Source: Haliotis asinina
Lineage: Eukaryota > Mollusca > Gastropoda > Lepetellida > Haliotidae
Length of the DNA: 64,000 nt
Direction: 5' to 3'
Assembly (NCBI RefSeq): GCF_037392515.1
Contig: NC_090287.1
Span: 11,165,501 to 11,229,500 of the forward strand
A program made the position numbers and the translations under genes. Of this stretch, positions 46,656-58,990 are shown in pieces (position 1 is the stretch's first letter; each line of letters starts with the position of its first letter). The notes beneath the pieces are model-generated. The model worked only from the letters and a program-made list of their open reading frames with translations, ran no database searches and was not told the DNA's origin.

Positions 46656-46915
46656 TTAATCCATTTTCTCATCTCATCTCCAACAAAGGAAACTCAGAAA
46701 AACTCAAATACGTCAAATTATTGTTGCATAAAATGTTTGATTTTATCCATTTTCTCATCTCATCTCCAATAAAGGAAATAGAGAAAAACTCAAATACGTC
46801 AAATTATTGTTGCATAAAATGTTTGATTTTATCCATTTTCTCATCTCATCTCCAATAAAGGAAATAGAGAAAAACTCAAATACGTTAAATTATTGTTACA
46901 TAAAATGTTTGATTT
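46656..46915. repeat. 86-bp tandem repeat, 3 copies
   Basis: Each unit begins ATCCATTTTCTCATCTCATC and ends ATAAAATGTTTGATTTT. Copies differ by only a few bases, so the array is young. Confidence 0.9.
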
Positions 46916-47743
46916 CCCCCCATCAAGTACATTAAACCCTGTCACGCGTCTGTGTAGGACTGCAGGGGTTAGCCTGTACCGTTCACACGCGGGCCGGTAT
47001 TGAATACATCGCGGTGACGGCGGTCGGGGTGCTTGATTGAAGGTTCCGTTGCGTGACGGACAATATTTGAATAATTTATTGATAAGGAAGGTCCCTGTTA
47101 TGTAAGGATTTCTTAAGAGATGCGCATATAATTAGCATCAAGTTCGCAACTTTTTTTCTTTCACCAAGTGCTTTCTTTTCTCGGTACAAAAATAACGGGT
47201 CGGATGATTGTTCAACCGCTCCGTGAGGGCCCCCAGTATTATACGGGTCTTCAGAAACCGATGTTTGTGGAAATTAAAGGACGTCTAACTTGAACGGGTG
47301 GCCAGGGGAGGATACAGAGAGGTGTGCGTCCTCCTACCTCCCGGGAAACCTAACCTTCTGTTTTGTGTGCATCCTCCCTCCTCCAAAATTCTGGATCCAC
47401 CCTAGGTTGTCATGCTTGCTGTTGCACGTCGACGTGCCCCAATGGCGCATACAATTCACATTTCACTTGATCGTCTAATCCATTCTCGAATATTTACAAA
47501 AATATCATGGAGGGCTTCAGCAATGTACCCATGCGGGAAATCAAAAGCAGCTAGATCGTGGCGCGACAACCGGACGCTCTTGGGGAGTTATATGTCAATG
47601 CGTACGTATGGTCTGTCTCCTACAGTCTCTTCTCGATCGATACGACATGGTTTAGGTGTACTAGCAAATATGGTTATGCATATTTGTACACTTGTCTGCT
47701 GTTTAAACCTGTAAACCGTTTTCAGAATCTCATTATTCCGAAA

Positions 47744-47875
47744 TGGTGGGGTAGCCTAACAGTTAATGCTTTCGCTGCTCACGCTGAAGCCCCGGGTTCT
47801 ATTCCCCACACGGGTCCCCGCCTTGATATTCCTGAAATATTGCCAAACGCGGCGTAAAACTAAACTCACTCAGTC
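47744..47875 (+). repeat. SINE-B copy
   Basis: TGGGGTAGCCTAACAGTTAA, CCGGGTTCTATTCCCCACAC and GGCGTAAAACTAAACTCACT. Confidence 0.8.
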
Positions 47876-48646
47876 CCATTCCTGCTGCCCTCTCTGGACT
47901 GAGAGAAATATTTCTCCTTGGACCAAACAAATACAACGACATGAGTCAAGACTGCATATAATTAAACGTTGATTATGGTTACACTGTATTATATTTGTAT
48001 TTTGCAGATATATGTTTCAAAATAAGGCGAATACATACTGTGCAAAAGAGCGTTTACGGCATATGATGACAGAGTCAAACTTCACAACCTTCGACTCCCT
48101 GACAGTATCTGACGCACCCTGACAGTATTTGACGCACATTGCAATGGAAAGACAGTCTTTGTCTCAGATACATTACCCAGCCTGCACTCTGTCCCGTCGC
48201 TGTGGACTATTTTGGCATACATTTGGCGATTTTCATGCATACTGAATCAGCAGCATTCGTCGTACAGGCACAGCTAATGATTCCTTATCACGCATGTCCG
48301 TGCTTATTGTCTTTCACAAATTGAGTGGAGACAATGTCATTAGTGTATATTTTCATCACAATGAAGTGTTACATGGGTCTCAATATGTCGCAATGACATC
48401 GGGAAGATGGTACTGTCATAGCCTCAGTGCGATGTTACAAGTGAGTGAGTGAGTGACGATGCGGATAGAAAACACGACAGAAAGATCGTAATCGGGGAAT
48501 GGGCGTTCAAACCAATAAGCGAATATTCATACGTCATGCAACTAAGCCTCTGATATTACGTGGAACCTTACCCATAGAGTACAGCTAGTTGAAAGCGTCA
48601 GACTCGTTTTCTTGAGGGACTGTTCATATTCTGGGGGAAGGATATG

Positions 48647-48703
48647 GGGTGTGGGTGTGGGTGTGGGTGTGGGTGTGGGTGTGGGTGTGGGTGTGGGTGT
48701 GGG
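48647..48703. repeat. (GTGTGG)n hexanucleotide array
   Basis: About nine units of GTGTGG on the plus strand, with regularly spaced GGG triplets. Confidence 0.95.
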
Positions 48704-51700
48704 TGGTGCTGATGGTTAATGGGGAAGCATGTGCATTGTGGGTGAATGTCAATCTTCAAATTTATGTACAAAGGAAGTAAACACCCAGCATTTCATGGGA
48801 AATCACTTAGCCCACCCTACCCCATAGTACATGTGTACAAAACTGATGTTCTCCAGACCAAAAGGTATGACACCCCGTCTTTTAAAATCATCATCCCCCA
48901 ACCATAAATTCTGAACGGTCAGACAATGTCAAAGACTTGTCGATGACGTAGAATCCTGTGTTAACACTCAGGTTAGTGTGTTTGGGGCCAACTATTACAC
49001 CGTTATGATCCAAAGGCTTGGGTGTAGTAATACCTGTGAAACTTGACCTGCTAGTATGTGTAACACACCCGAGATCTGGTGCCATGTTATTGTATCAATG
49101 TCGCCGGTTTGGTATTTAATGAAGTCTCCGATCCACTCTCTCACATAGCATCTGAATTGGTTTTAGGTAACCATTCCATTAGACTCTCCATCCTACTCAA
49201 AATCATTACATTTTCAAATTCTCTTCAAAAATGAAAAAAAAAAATGCAAGGGAGCTGATGCAAACACAGTTTAAGGACTCGTTTACCAAACTCTATATTC
49301 GAACTAAATAATATTTGAAACACGTCACTCTTAGACTTTAGCAGGTCTGCTGTGCAAAACAACGTGACCTGACAGACTGTGTCATCGTAAAGAGAAGTAA
49401 ATGAATGCTGTTTAGTCCATAATCATTGCTTTAATTATTTTTGTGATAAGAAAGATGAGCTCGTGAGTCTGTGCAATCCCCTTGTCAGTGCGAAATAATA
49501 ATGGTTATTTAAATTCTGTTTTAATCCACGTATCATATCCGGATGATTATTTATCGCACTGTCATTATTGACAGGTCTGTAATACACAACGCTAAGTGCG
49601 TGGGTGTTTCGTTATGAACTACATCCGGTGTCATACTGGATCGGCAGTAATGTATGTATGCGGGTAGATACAGGAAGTAATCTCCAATGTCATGACGTCA
49701 TCACTAAAATTCCCATAGATCATTCCGTACCGTCTCTCTGACCGTTTACCAGGAGTATTTTAAATATTGTAAAAAAAAACATCAGCCTATTAAATGCATG
49801 CTGAGTAAAGATTACTATCTGCATTGACAGATCATCAATGCCTTTCGCATTTTTTTTAAGGCAAGGATCTAATTTCGCAGGACGTACCAAATTATCAAAG
49901 ATTCACGATCACGAGCCCTTTCCATGTGCTCTCGCTCACCCGAAAGCAGTCAAACAGCCACGGAATTTATTTAACAGATAATTCCAGCCTGAGCCATCTC
50001 AAATGCATTTGCGAGTCCTCACCGTAGATGCTGTTGCTCGTCTTGGTCAGGGACTGCCGGGGGGAGGGGGTGGCGGCGAGACAGAGATGTTTGACAATCA
50101 GTGTATCCTATGTTAAATAAAAAACGTTCGAGACCCACTGCTCTAAGATCGCCTTACGAATCTGGACAAAGCGACCGTAGCGCTCCGACAGTCGTAATTG
50201 TATGCTTATGTGTGAGAGTTACGATCAACTTAGTGCTACGATCGCATTGAAGAACGGGGCCCGGGATCTAAGCGATTGTTCAGATAATTTATGAATCAAC
50301 CTCTGTTGGTCCTACCCATACATGTTTACTCCAAAGACTCACGAGGCTCCACCGACCGGAACCAAACACACTTTCCAAATTCAACCGCTCTATCCAAGGC
50401 CCCAGATAACCTTGTCTTTGCCTCAGATTCAATGGAAAAGAAGCGAGAAAATTTAGTCTTTACTTAAGTGGCCTTGTAGAACACGGGACCAAGTTAAATA
50501 AGATTTTGTTGTGATGCTTATTAGCAGCACCCGCTGCAAGCTTGTCATTCATTCTAACACTTAAGTTCATGTTCTGGACATTTTTCTTGGACTCATTGAA
50601 CCGTTGTGTGCGGGAGAAGTACGAGATCATGAGAGCGTATCAATCATTAATAGCCTCGTTAATTTCAAAGCATATCCACCGACTCAGGTCGCATGTAGCG
50701 GCTAAAGATAGGTCTGCTGCAGGGAGATTACTTCACACCTTATGTGTTCATTGTGAGATAGGAATAAATGTGGGAAATATTTTTTTTATGTACTTAACCC
50801 GTAGTTCACGTCAGAATCCACTTTGGTGTTATAAAACTGTTTCGAATAGTCAGCTTCGTATTCTTTGATATATCTTCATGAGCCGTGAATGAGTCAAAGG
50901 CAATCATCTTTTTATATCAATTATGCATATTCCTAGCATCAGCTACCGTCATGCTTCACGTACGTTGAATTAAATTAGCATAAATGCTGAAGACTTAATA
51001 CAAAAGAACATTTGATTGTCGAACACCAATAACTGTATGGGTGATAGAAGTCAATCTCAATAAGCCATGCCTATCGGGTTCGTTAATATTTCTTAGTGCA
51101 TTTTTGTAAAAACCATCAAAATGTTACTGATGCAAGTGTACCTAAACTACATAATGTTAAAACATGCTATTAATAAATTCAAACGTTATGACTAATGTCT
51201 TGTTATTCATTCATAAGTATTTGCTACGCTAACAATAATCAGCTGGTCAGAGTAAAGGGGCATGAAACAATCTTTAAACTGAAGCATTAAGAAGCACTTT
51301 TTACCCATCTGTTCATGTTAGTCATTGCTTTGTAACAATGCCAAGGAACAGATGCCAGTGTTTTAACCTGACACCTGGGGGGAGTTCTTTCCTATTTGTC
51401 CGTGTTTTTCCAGCACGATCATTACCCGGAGCAACATAACCGGAATAGTCCACACACATTTCACATTCGTGCGCCATGCGCCATTTTCAGTTGGAACTTG
51501 CAGACTGAGTCTCCTCAACTCTAGTTGAGTTCAAAGCTGGTATTAATTTCCTGGGTCAGTTATGGTGACAACAGTTTGTTAGAGGTCCCCATCATGGACA
51601 CAATTTTTGCTTCAACACCTCTGTGAAATCGAGTTTTGGTCAAGTTTTGCAAATTAAGTTTATATCGTAACGTCAGAAACGGATGACATAATGAATCTCC

Positions 51701-53094
51701 AAGCTAATGAAGATGGATAGCTGTGCATTCATGAAACTGTTCATTACTATTACAAAGTCCATTAAAGAATTATTTTGATAAGACGTGCATGGACTATTGT
51801 GGATAAATTTCATGCAACCATTCAGTGGTTGAGATTCTGTGTTTGCGACGGTTGGTTTAACGGTGAGTGGATATTTATGCGCATGTGCCAGCCGGCAAAG
51901 GAATTACGACAAGGCATATTGATAAGCCAGAAAATTTATGTCGTCAACTCATTTAAACCTCCATCTTTTTCTCTTCCCTTGCTCAAAAGTTACGATGACT
52001 TGTTAATTTTTCGCCATGATAAACAATGTCTGAAGATCACATATGGTTCTGATTAATATCTTGGCGTGAAAATTGACTGGCGACGGGTTGTGGGTAAAGT
52101 TTTAAAGCGATATGCACGTGTACATTTATTTATAATAATTTGTTCAAGCAGAGTGTCACGTGCTGATATTGAACTAGGAGTGACCCAAGGGATTCTACAA
52201 TGTTTTCTCAGGTCTAGATATATTCATTATTAATATGGTGTTGAATGCAGAAACGTTTACATTCGACAGTTGGTGATTAAGTCAAACTAAGTTTCACTTA
52301 TATATGAAATATGAATCCATAGTGTTAGACATCGTAAGTTCGTCAGATATCGAATGATCGTGATAACATGGTTTCGAGAAAACCGAGTTTGGTCGGCTTT
52401 AGTGGGGTACATCGGGAAAAGCATGGCTTTTAATATTTTTATGCACTCATCAATATTCTTCACAACTTCTTCCATCCCATTATAGTTACTATCCAGGGAA
52501 TGGTTCAGTATGACACTTGAAGTGGTTATGAACTGAAACAGATATTGTAGTCCCGTTTAAGATCACGTTATAAACGTTCTATAAGGACATGCATGTCTAT
52601 GAACGCCTCACTCACTCACCTGCTCACCCACTCACTCACGACAACCTTAAAAGCAGCTACGTACTGTACGGATGGTAGTATCACATGTCACATCCTTTCT
52701 AATAGAGATTACATTACTATTAATCATCACTGCACAACTCTTGGGTTGAAAACAAACAACCTTCCTCATGATTTCGGTTGCGCGTTCCACGTGACACTTG
52801 TGTGCATCTGTATTAACTTGAGCATCGCGAACGGCCATCAAGGGAAATATACACCGTAAGTGTTCTTATCTGGGCCATTTATCAGCATACTATCTGTCAA
52901 CTAGACTTGTCTCCCTTTATCTGCGATCTAGTGGAATCATTCAGTGCTCTCACTAGGTGGCGTTATATCTGGAAAGTGTCACCACAATGTTCATAGCACA
53001 TTCGTTAGGTGCAATGTTCTGACCTGCATGCATTACACAGCCCTACTTAGATTTGGCTGTCATCGTAGGTTCTCGAGTTGGATTCTCCACAGAA
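48704..53094. other. No gene recognised; one possible fold-back
   Basis: Only short frames. Around 50130-50265 there are weak inverted blocks (GATCGCCTTACG, CTACGATCGC, ending GGGGCCCGGG) resembling the GGGGCCC hairpin class. No SINE-A or SINE-B copies were seen. Confidence 0.4.
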
Positions 53095-53400
53095 TATACA
53101 TGTGAACGTTCTCAGGAACACGCGATATGCCAGGCAACGTGAAGTCTTGGGAACACGCATGATGTCTAGGAACAAGAGATCTCGGGAACGCGTGTGATGT
53201 CTGGGAACATGAGATCTCGGGAACACATGTGATGTCTGGCAACATGAGATCTAGGAAACACGCGTAATGACTGAGAACATGAGATCTAGTCAGCACGTGC
53301 AATGTCTGGGAACCTAAGACTTCGGGGACATGTGTGATGTCTGGCAACATAAAATATCATTAACACGTATGATTTATGGAAAACCTGAGGAATCTGTGAT
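53095..53400. repeat. 35-bp minisatellite, about 8-9 copies
   Basis: The unit contains GATGTCTGGGAACATGAGAT followed by CTCGGGAACACGTGT. Copies are diverged towards the right end. Confidence 0.85.
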
Positions 53401-53725
53401 GTCTGGACACACACGCCGGCTCGAGAACTCATGCGTTCTTGTGTATGTTAACACTTGCACATAATAACCAAAGATCTGTATATTTCTGTGGAATCAAGGC
53501 TTAAGTCGTTAATTATATGCGAAGAGAACAGAATGACGTCATGGGTCTTTCTCATATATTGTTCACGTTGTCATCGCCATTTACCAACCAGCTTCGACCA
53601 ACGATCTCCCACACAACATATCTGGTGTTTATCATCGTAGTTCTTGTTCCAAACCACTTCTTTCGGTGTCCTGTCATCGTGCTGTATCAGTTGTACATAC
53701 TCATTGTAGACAGAACACGGAGGCC

Positions 53726-56694
53726 ACCATCCTGGGGTATACTGTAAAACCTGGGGAGGGGTGGGGTCTGGGGTCTTGGGCTAGGGGTTTGGGCTGGGGT
53801 CTTGGGCTGGGGTCCTATATGTACTATCAGATGGAATTTGTAAACAAAAAACAAACTCTGTTGTGGGATCTGTCACAAGGCATAAGATCAGCACAGCTCC
53901 AGGCACATCTGGGGTCTAGGGAGAGTGGCAGGGCTCACAGATGCCGGATTTGTCTTACAGATAGACTTACACAGGCCTCTAAAGAAGTAATAAGCAGTTT
54001 TTAAAACAATATGTAAATAGCAAACTGGCATCCTTTAAAGGATCATATTAAAATACATCCATGCGCTTAGCATTCAGTCCAGTCTTGGGGCAAGGCCATC
54101 TCATCTCTAACTTTATGCACAAAGATATCAGTGACAAAGATTCTGAAATTATTTTTTTCAATACAAACATGTAGTGACAGCTTTCATGCATTCTAGTGAC
54201 ATGGTGGAGAGTATTAAAACTGAAGTAAAGTAAAGGACTAAAGAGAGTATTAATGCAGTCATACATTGTAATATATTTAGTTCTTACCATTTCCATTGCA
54301 AACAAGTAAAGAAGAATCATAGTTGTTTCTGTAAAACATTGCATTTTCGTCAAAGTAAACATGTTAAAAATCACAAAGAGCTGTGTCGATACAGTAAATA
54401 ACAACGCATCACTAAACATATAAACTAAACTGAAAGAAGTCATAAACACCAATGTTGAACAAATAATGCAACAAATAAACTGTATGTTAATAAACACTAA
54501 GGATATATCAATATTGATTAAAAGTAATGGTCTGTCTCACAGTCCCAGAACGGCATTATTTAACCCACTGCCAGGTCCTCCCTGCAATGCTAAAGCGCCA
54601 TATAAAGCAAAATTATATATATTCAGAGACTAAGATTTATCTGTCAAACTAAGTCCTCTTGTTCCTCCTCAGTCAGAATGTGTCAGTAAACATACTACTG
54701 AGGGCTGGTGGTGGTTGAAGTACTGGTATGAACAGTTTGGGGTGTATGTGACAGGGAGTGTTGAGGAATGTTCAAGATAATATCTCCAGATGCACCAGTG
54801 ATCAGTGGAGACAGAAGGCCAGTTGGTTCCAGTTCCTCTTGTTTTGTTGCCCGAATGCATTTCACATTAGGACACTGGTAATAGATTACATTTTATATCA
54901 TGGTTGTGTCAAATAATCTTTGGGAAAAGAGACAAGTAGATAGACAGATTTTTCCATCAATATGATCGCGAATCATTTGATTTCCTGAGAGCAGCGTGTG
55001 TAAAACGTTGGAACTCTCTCAGTATACGCACATACACTAATATATTATACGCACACATACATGCACACAATATACGCACACGTGCATACACACAATAGAC
55101 ACATGCAGGCATATACAGAATATACGCACACAAGCATATACACACTGTACATACACATGCATATACATAATATATGCACACACTCTCATTATTATAATGT
55201 TGCACCTTTTTGCTGCGGGACAAAAACTGAAGGCGACTACCAGCATTAAAACATCAGTCCGTAATCATAGGAAAATCCTACACTCAAAATTCAAATTCAA
55301 TTTAATGGTCTTCAAATATACTTAACATACGCAGTTGCAAATGGTAGGAAGATCATACGTTTGAATCGTAAATCACAGATTACACAAATAATAGGACAAG
55401 ATTTGCATATCTGTTGTCAACTTGTCTTGAATTGATGGTTATCATGGTACGATCAGGATATGCTATGGACTTATGACTTGAATATCCTGGGATAAAGGTA
55501 ATGCAATCCATCAACTGCTCACAAAACACATTTCCAAGACAGGCGTCATTGGTCCTTAAGTGAACAAAATGAACATTACGAGTGCTACTGTTATCTAGCT
55601 ACAGCTACATAGTCTCTATAAACACAAAATATCAGATGCAAGAACATTATGTCACTATTTTCAGAAGAAACTGTCAAACATTATGTTGATGGAATCTTTC
55701 TACAAATTTTGTCCTGAAGAAAAAGTTTTTTTTCCTAGGACAGGCTACACATGCTGCATTCCACAGAAATGAACATGGGCACCACAAGTGCTTTTGGCTT
55801 GAACTGTCTAGAACATAAATACCAAATACCCACAGAAATTTGTACCTAGTCAATCAGTGTTGAAAACTGCCAATCATAAAGTCAAAAGCACATGCACATC
55901 CCAAATGTTCTGATTTCCAGCCTTTATGAAAGTAAATCATAGATACCTATGTAGTAAATGATCCTGCCAAAGGTTAAGTATAGTAACCTGTAATAATATA
56001 TCATTAAATGTTTTTGGCTTCGAAGTGTTGTAATTATGATAACATGGGGTCCAACGGAATTCTAATAGAGTACTTTCTTCAGAGACTTCTGAAATTAAGG
56101 AAATAGATATAGTCATGTTTTCAAGTATTAATGTTCAAAGTGCCAAATACAATGTTTATCACATTTCAACAAAATCATAGTGTAGTATTTGTTCAGTATA
56201 CATTGCCATGTTTCTTCCTCAGTGTCAGTGTAAGCAAACTTAACAGTAATCATGTAATAGTGAAGGAATACCGGCAGAAAGCTGTCTCTGTAACATCATT
56301 TTGAAGGTAGAACATTTATTGAAACATCTTGATTCACTTGTTGCAAATGACAGCTATTAAATTCTGAAGACATCAATAAGTTCATGTACATTTTAAGAAT
56401 AAACTGTCAGCATTGTGGAATTTATTCCACTATTGCATTTAGCTACACCTTTTTAACATAAGTATTTAACACCTAACTAACAGTGACAGCACTGGCTGGC
56501 TGTGATAAATATCTAGCTGTATTCTACACAGTTTGTTTACATCTGTCAACTATTTATTGAGAGCTTCGGACAGAGAACCCAGATTAGTTCACACCCCAGC
56601 CCAAGCCCTCAGCCCCAGACCCCAACCGAAGACCCCAGCCCAAGACCCCAGACCCCATCCCACCCCAGGTTTTACAGTATGCCCCATCCTGGTG
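53726..56694. mobile_element. Region bounded by ~90-bp G-rich inverted repeats
   Basis: The left arm (53726-53815) and right arm (56592-56694) are inverted relatives. The right arm reads ATACTGTAAAACCTGGGG when complemented, and both carry multiple GGGGTCTTGGGCT units. The interior is AT-rich. It includes a hydrophobic 149-codon frame (54048-54497, minus) and a short plus frame ending HRCRICLTDRLTQASKEVI, neither recognised. It may be a large fold-back transposon; no clear target-site duplication was found. Confidence 0.45.
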
Positions 56695-57085
56695 TATTAC
56701 CGTCCATGCATCACAGATAACATGTTGACTCGGCTATGGTGACTTAGTTTATTACTATGCTTTACGGACATATTCATACAGCAGAAAATAGGAAACACTG
56801 ATCACTTGAGCAGATAGAGCTTCAGGGCCTAACCGCAGCCACGCGTTACCCGTACTCGGACTGCAGAACAGAAGAAAAAGTCCTGTGTTGCACGTACGTC
56901 TAACACAAGGCTGCATGTGTTACTCGGATAGCCTACTGCCAGAACTACAGCTTACCACTTCGTGTCTAGCTTACCATGAATCTTACCTCCACACCTGTTG
57001 GCGAACGCTGTTGACACTGATACTTTACCGGACGTCAAGGCGCTTTATTTACTGTTGACCGCCGTACCACATGTTTCAATTAGGA

Positions 57086-57230
57086 GATAAACATCATGTG
57101 TTGGCCAATTTCGGGGAGTTATTGAGTATTTGAAGCACGGGAATATTTCATTTGAAACCTCCGGCTGAAATATTCCCGTGCTTCAAATACTCAATAACTC
57201 CCCGAAATTGGCCAACACATGATGTTTATC
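57086..57230. repeat. Perfect 65-bp inverted repeat with 15-nt loop
   Basis: Arms 57086-57150 and 57166-57230 are exactly complementary over all 65 bases (left arm starts GATAAACATCATGTGTTGGC). The loop is TTTGAAACCTCCGGC. Confidence 0.95.
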
Positions 57231-57637
57231 GACATTGTAAACAAAAAAGTAAACCAAAGGGGTTTTACTGTCTGCACTCGTTTACATCGAGTATGAGTAC
57301 AGCAGTAAAGTGTCATCAGCTGGCCGTTTCAGCTGGTTCCCATGGTAACGTCTAGAGTTGCTCATTTGTAACGTCATTCTAACTTTACGTCACAATATGA
57401 TTTGAATGACGTCACCACTGTTGATGACACAACAAAACAATTGTTTACGTGTAAATACGCAGTGAATAGTCTTCCAGTTTCCGGGAATCTAATATTTTTC
57501 AACCAATCAGATTACAGAACACAGTGACTTTTGGTTTACAATGTACGTCAACACGTTTAACGAAATTCCATGCGCTTTATGACATTAGATGTTTTACGTA
57601 ATGTCACGAGCTGTTGCGTCACTGTGCATGCTTTACC

Positions 57638-57795
57638 ATGTTTCCAGCTATATGACGGCGGTCCATAAGTAATCGAGTCTGGACCAGACAATCCAGTGAT
57701 CAACAGCGTGAGCATCGATCTGTGCAATAGGAAACCGATGACATTTGACAGTCAAGTCAGCGAGCCTGACCTCCCGATCCCATTAGTCACCTTTA
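57638..57795 (-). repeat. SINE-A copy
   Basis: CCAGCTATATGACGGCGGTC, GAGCATCGATCTGTGC and GTCAGCGAGCCTGACC. It is the last SINE-A/B copy seen in the window. Confidence 0.8.
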
Positions 57796-58737
57796 CGGTG
57801 CTGATGCGCTTTTTACCGTGCAATCAGATTGTTTTACCCTACAGTCACATTTTTACAGTTCTGACGCGTGTTTTACCGTACAGTCACTTTCTTCTTTCAT
57901 GTGTTCACTATATAGTAGCATATTTACCACATTTCTACAGATGTACAAAATATCCATTGCGTTGTATTGCTGTACGTTATTTCTACAAATTTGACGTACT
58001 GCCACAGCAAGGTCGTACAGCAATATGTCACCTTCATGTGCATCATGTGATTCATCCAATCATTTTGATGTCATTTATTTACTACGAATCCAATAAAACA
58101 CTTCAGCGAAATTGAAGAAAATGTGTTTCTTGGCAATCAGGGTAAAACCTTTCACAATCTTCAACCGTCATCTTTCTCATTTGCGTATTTGATGACGTGA
58201 TATCAGTCTGATATATCGCTTAGCTCACACCGATACACAGGTGTGGACGTTAGGCGGTAAAGAATTGAATTAAGTTAGTTTATTGTACAATAGTTTTTTG
58301 ACAAAAGAATAATAAACAAGGAGTCTAATCAGATGGGCTGGTTTCCAAAGAAAACAGATGAGGCAACTGAGAAGATGTTTCAGCTTGTTTTTCTAAGCTT
58401 ACTTTATCCGCCTTGTCACTCGCCTGTGTGAAGTTTGTGACACGGAAGTAACGGGAGCACGCTTATAGACGGAAATTCTCACATGCTGTTGTCTTCAGCA
58501 CCACGTACAATATACACATATATAGGTGCTACACCATGGCTATAAACAAGGTTGACAAATGCTTCTCAAATACATCCAAGCAAACTCTATCACTCAAACC
58601 TTTCATTCCTGAGATCAGTACTTTTTGCTCTTCTTTCAGTAGATACAGATTTGAGAAAGGAACAAAGATTTTTTACCTAGATTCAACAATACAATCACAA
58701 TTGGTACAATATATGAAATTGTGTCACTTAAACACAC

Positions 58738-58990
58738 ACATGTATGTATGTATGTATGTATGTATGTATGTATGTATGTATGTATGTATGTATGTATGTA
58801 TGTATGTGTGTGTGTGTGTGCGTGTGTGTGTGTGTATGTATGTATGTATGTATGTATGTATGTATGTATGTATGTATGTATGTGTGTGTGTATGTATGTA
58901 TGTATGTATGTATGTATGTATATATATATATATATATGTATGTATGTGCGTCTCTGTGTGTGTCTGTGTGTCTGTGTGTGTGTCTGTGTG
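58738..58990. repeat. (TGTA)n / (TG)n / (TA)n compound microsatellite
   Basis: Long TATG tetranucleotide runs are interrupted by GT and TA dinucleotide tracts. They produce false Tyr/Val/Cys-rich and His/Thr-rich frames. Confidence 0.95.

Noticed and set aside
53060..53350. 96-codon minus-strand repetitive frame
   Set aside because: It is the translation of the 35-bp minisatellite; no start context, splice or domain support.
54048..54497. 149-codon hydrophobic minus-strand frame as a membrane protein
   Set aside because: AT-rich sequence biases towards Phe, Ile, Leu and Met; no domain or supporting signals were found.
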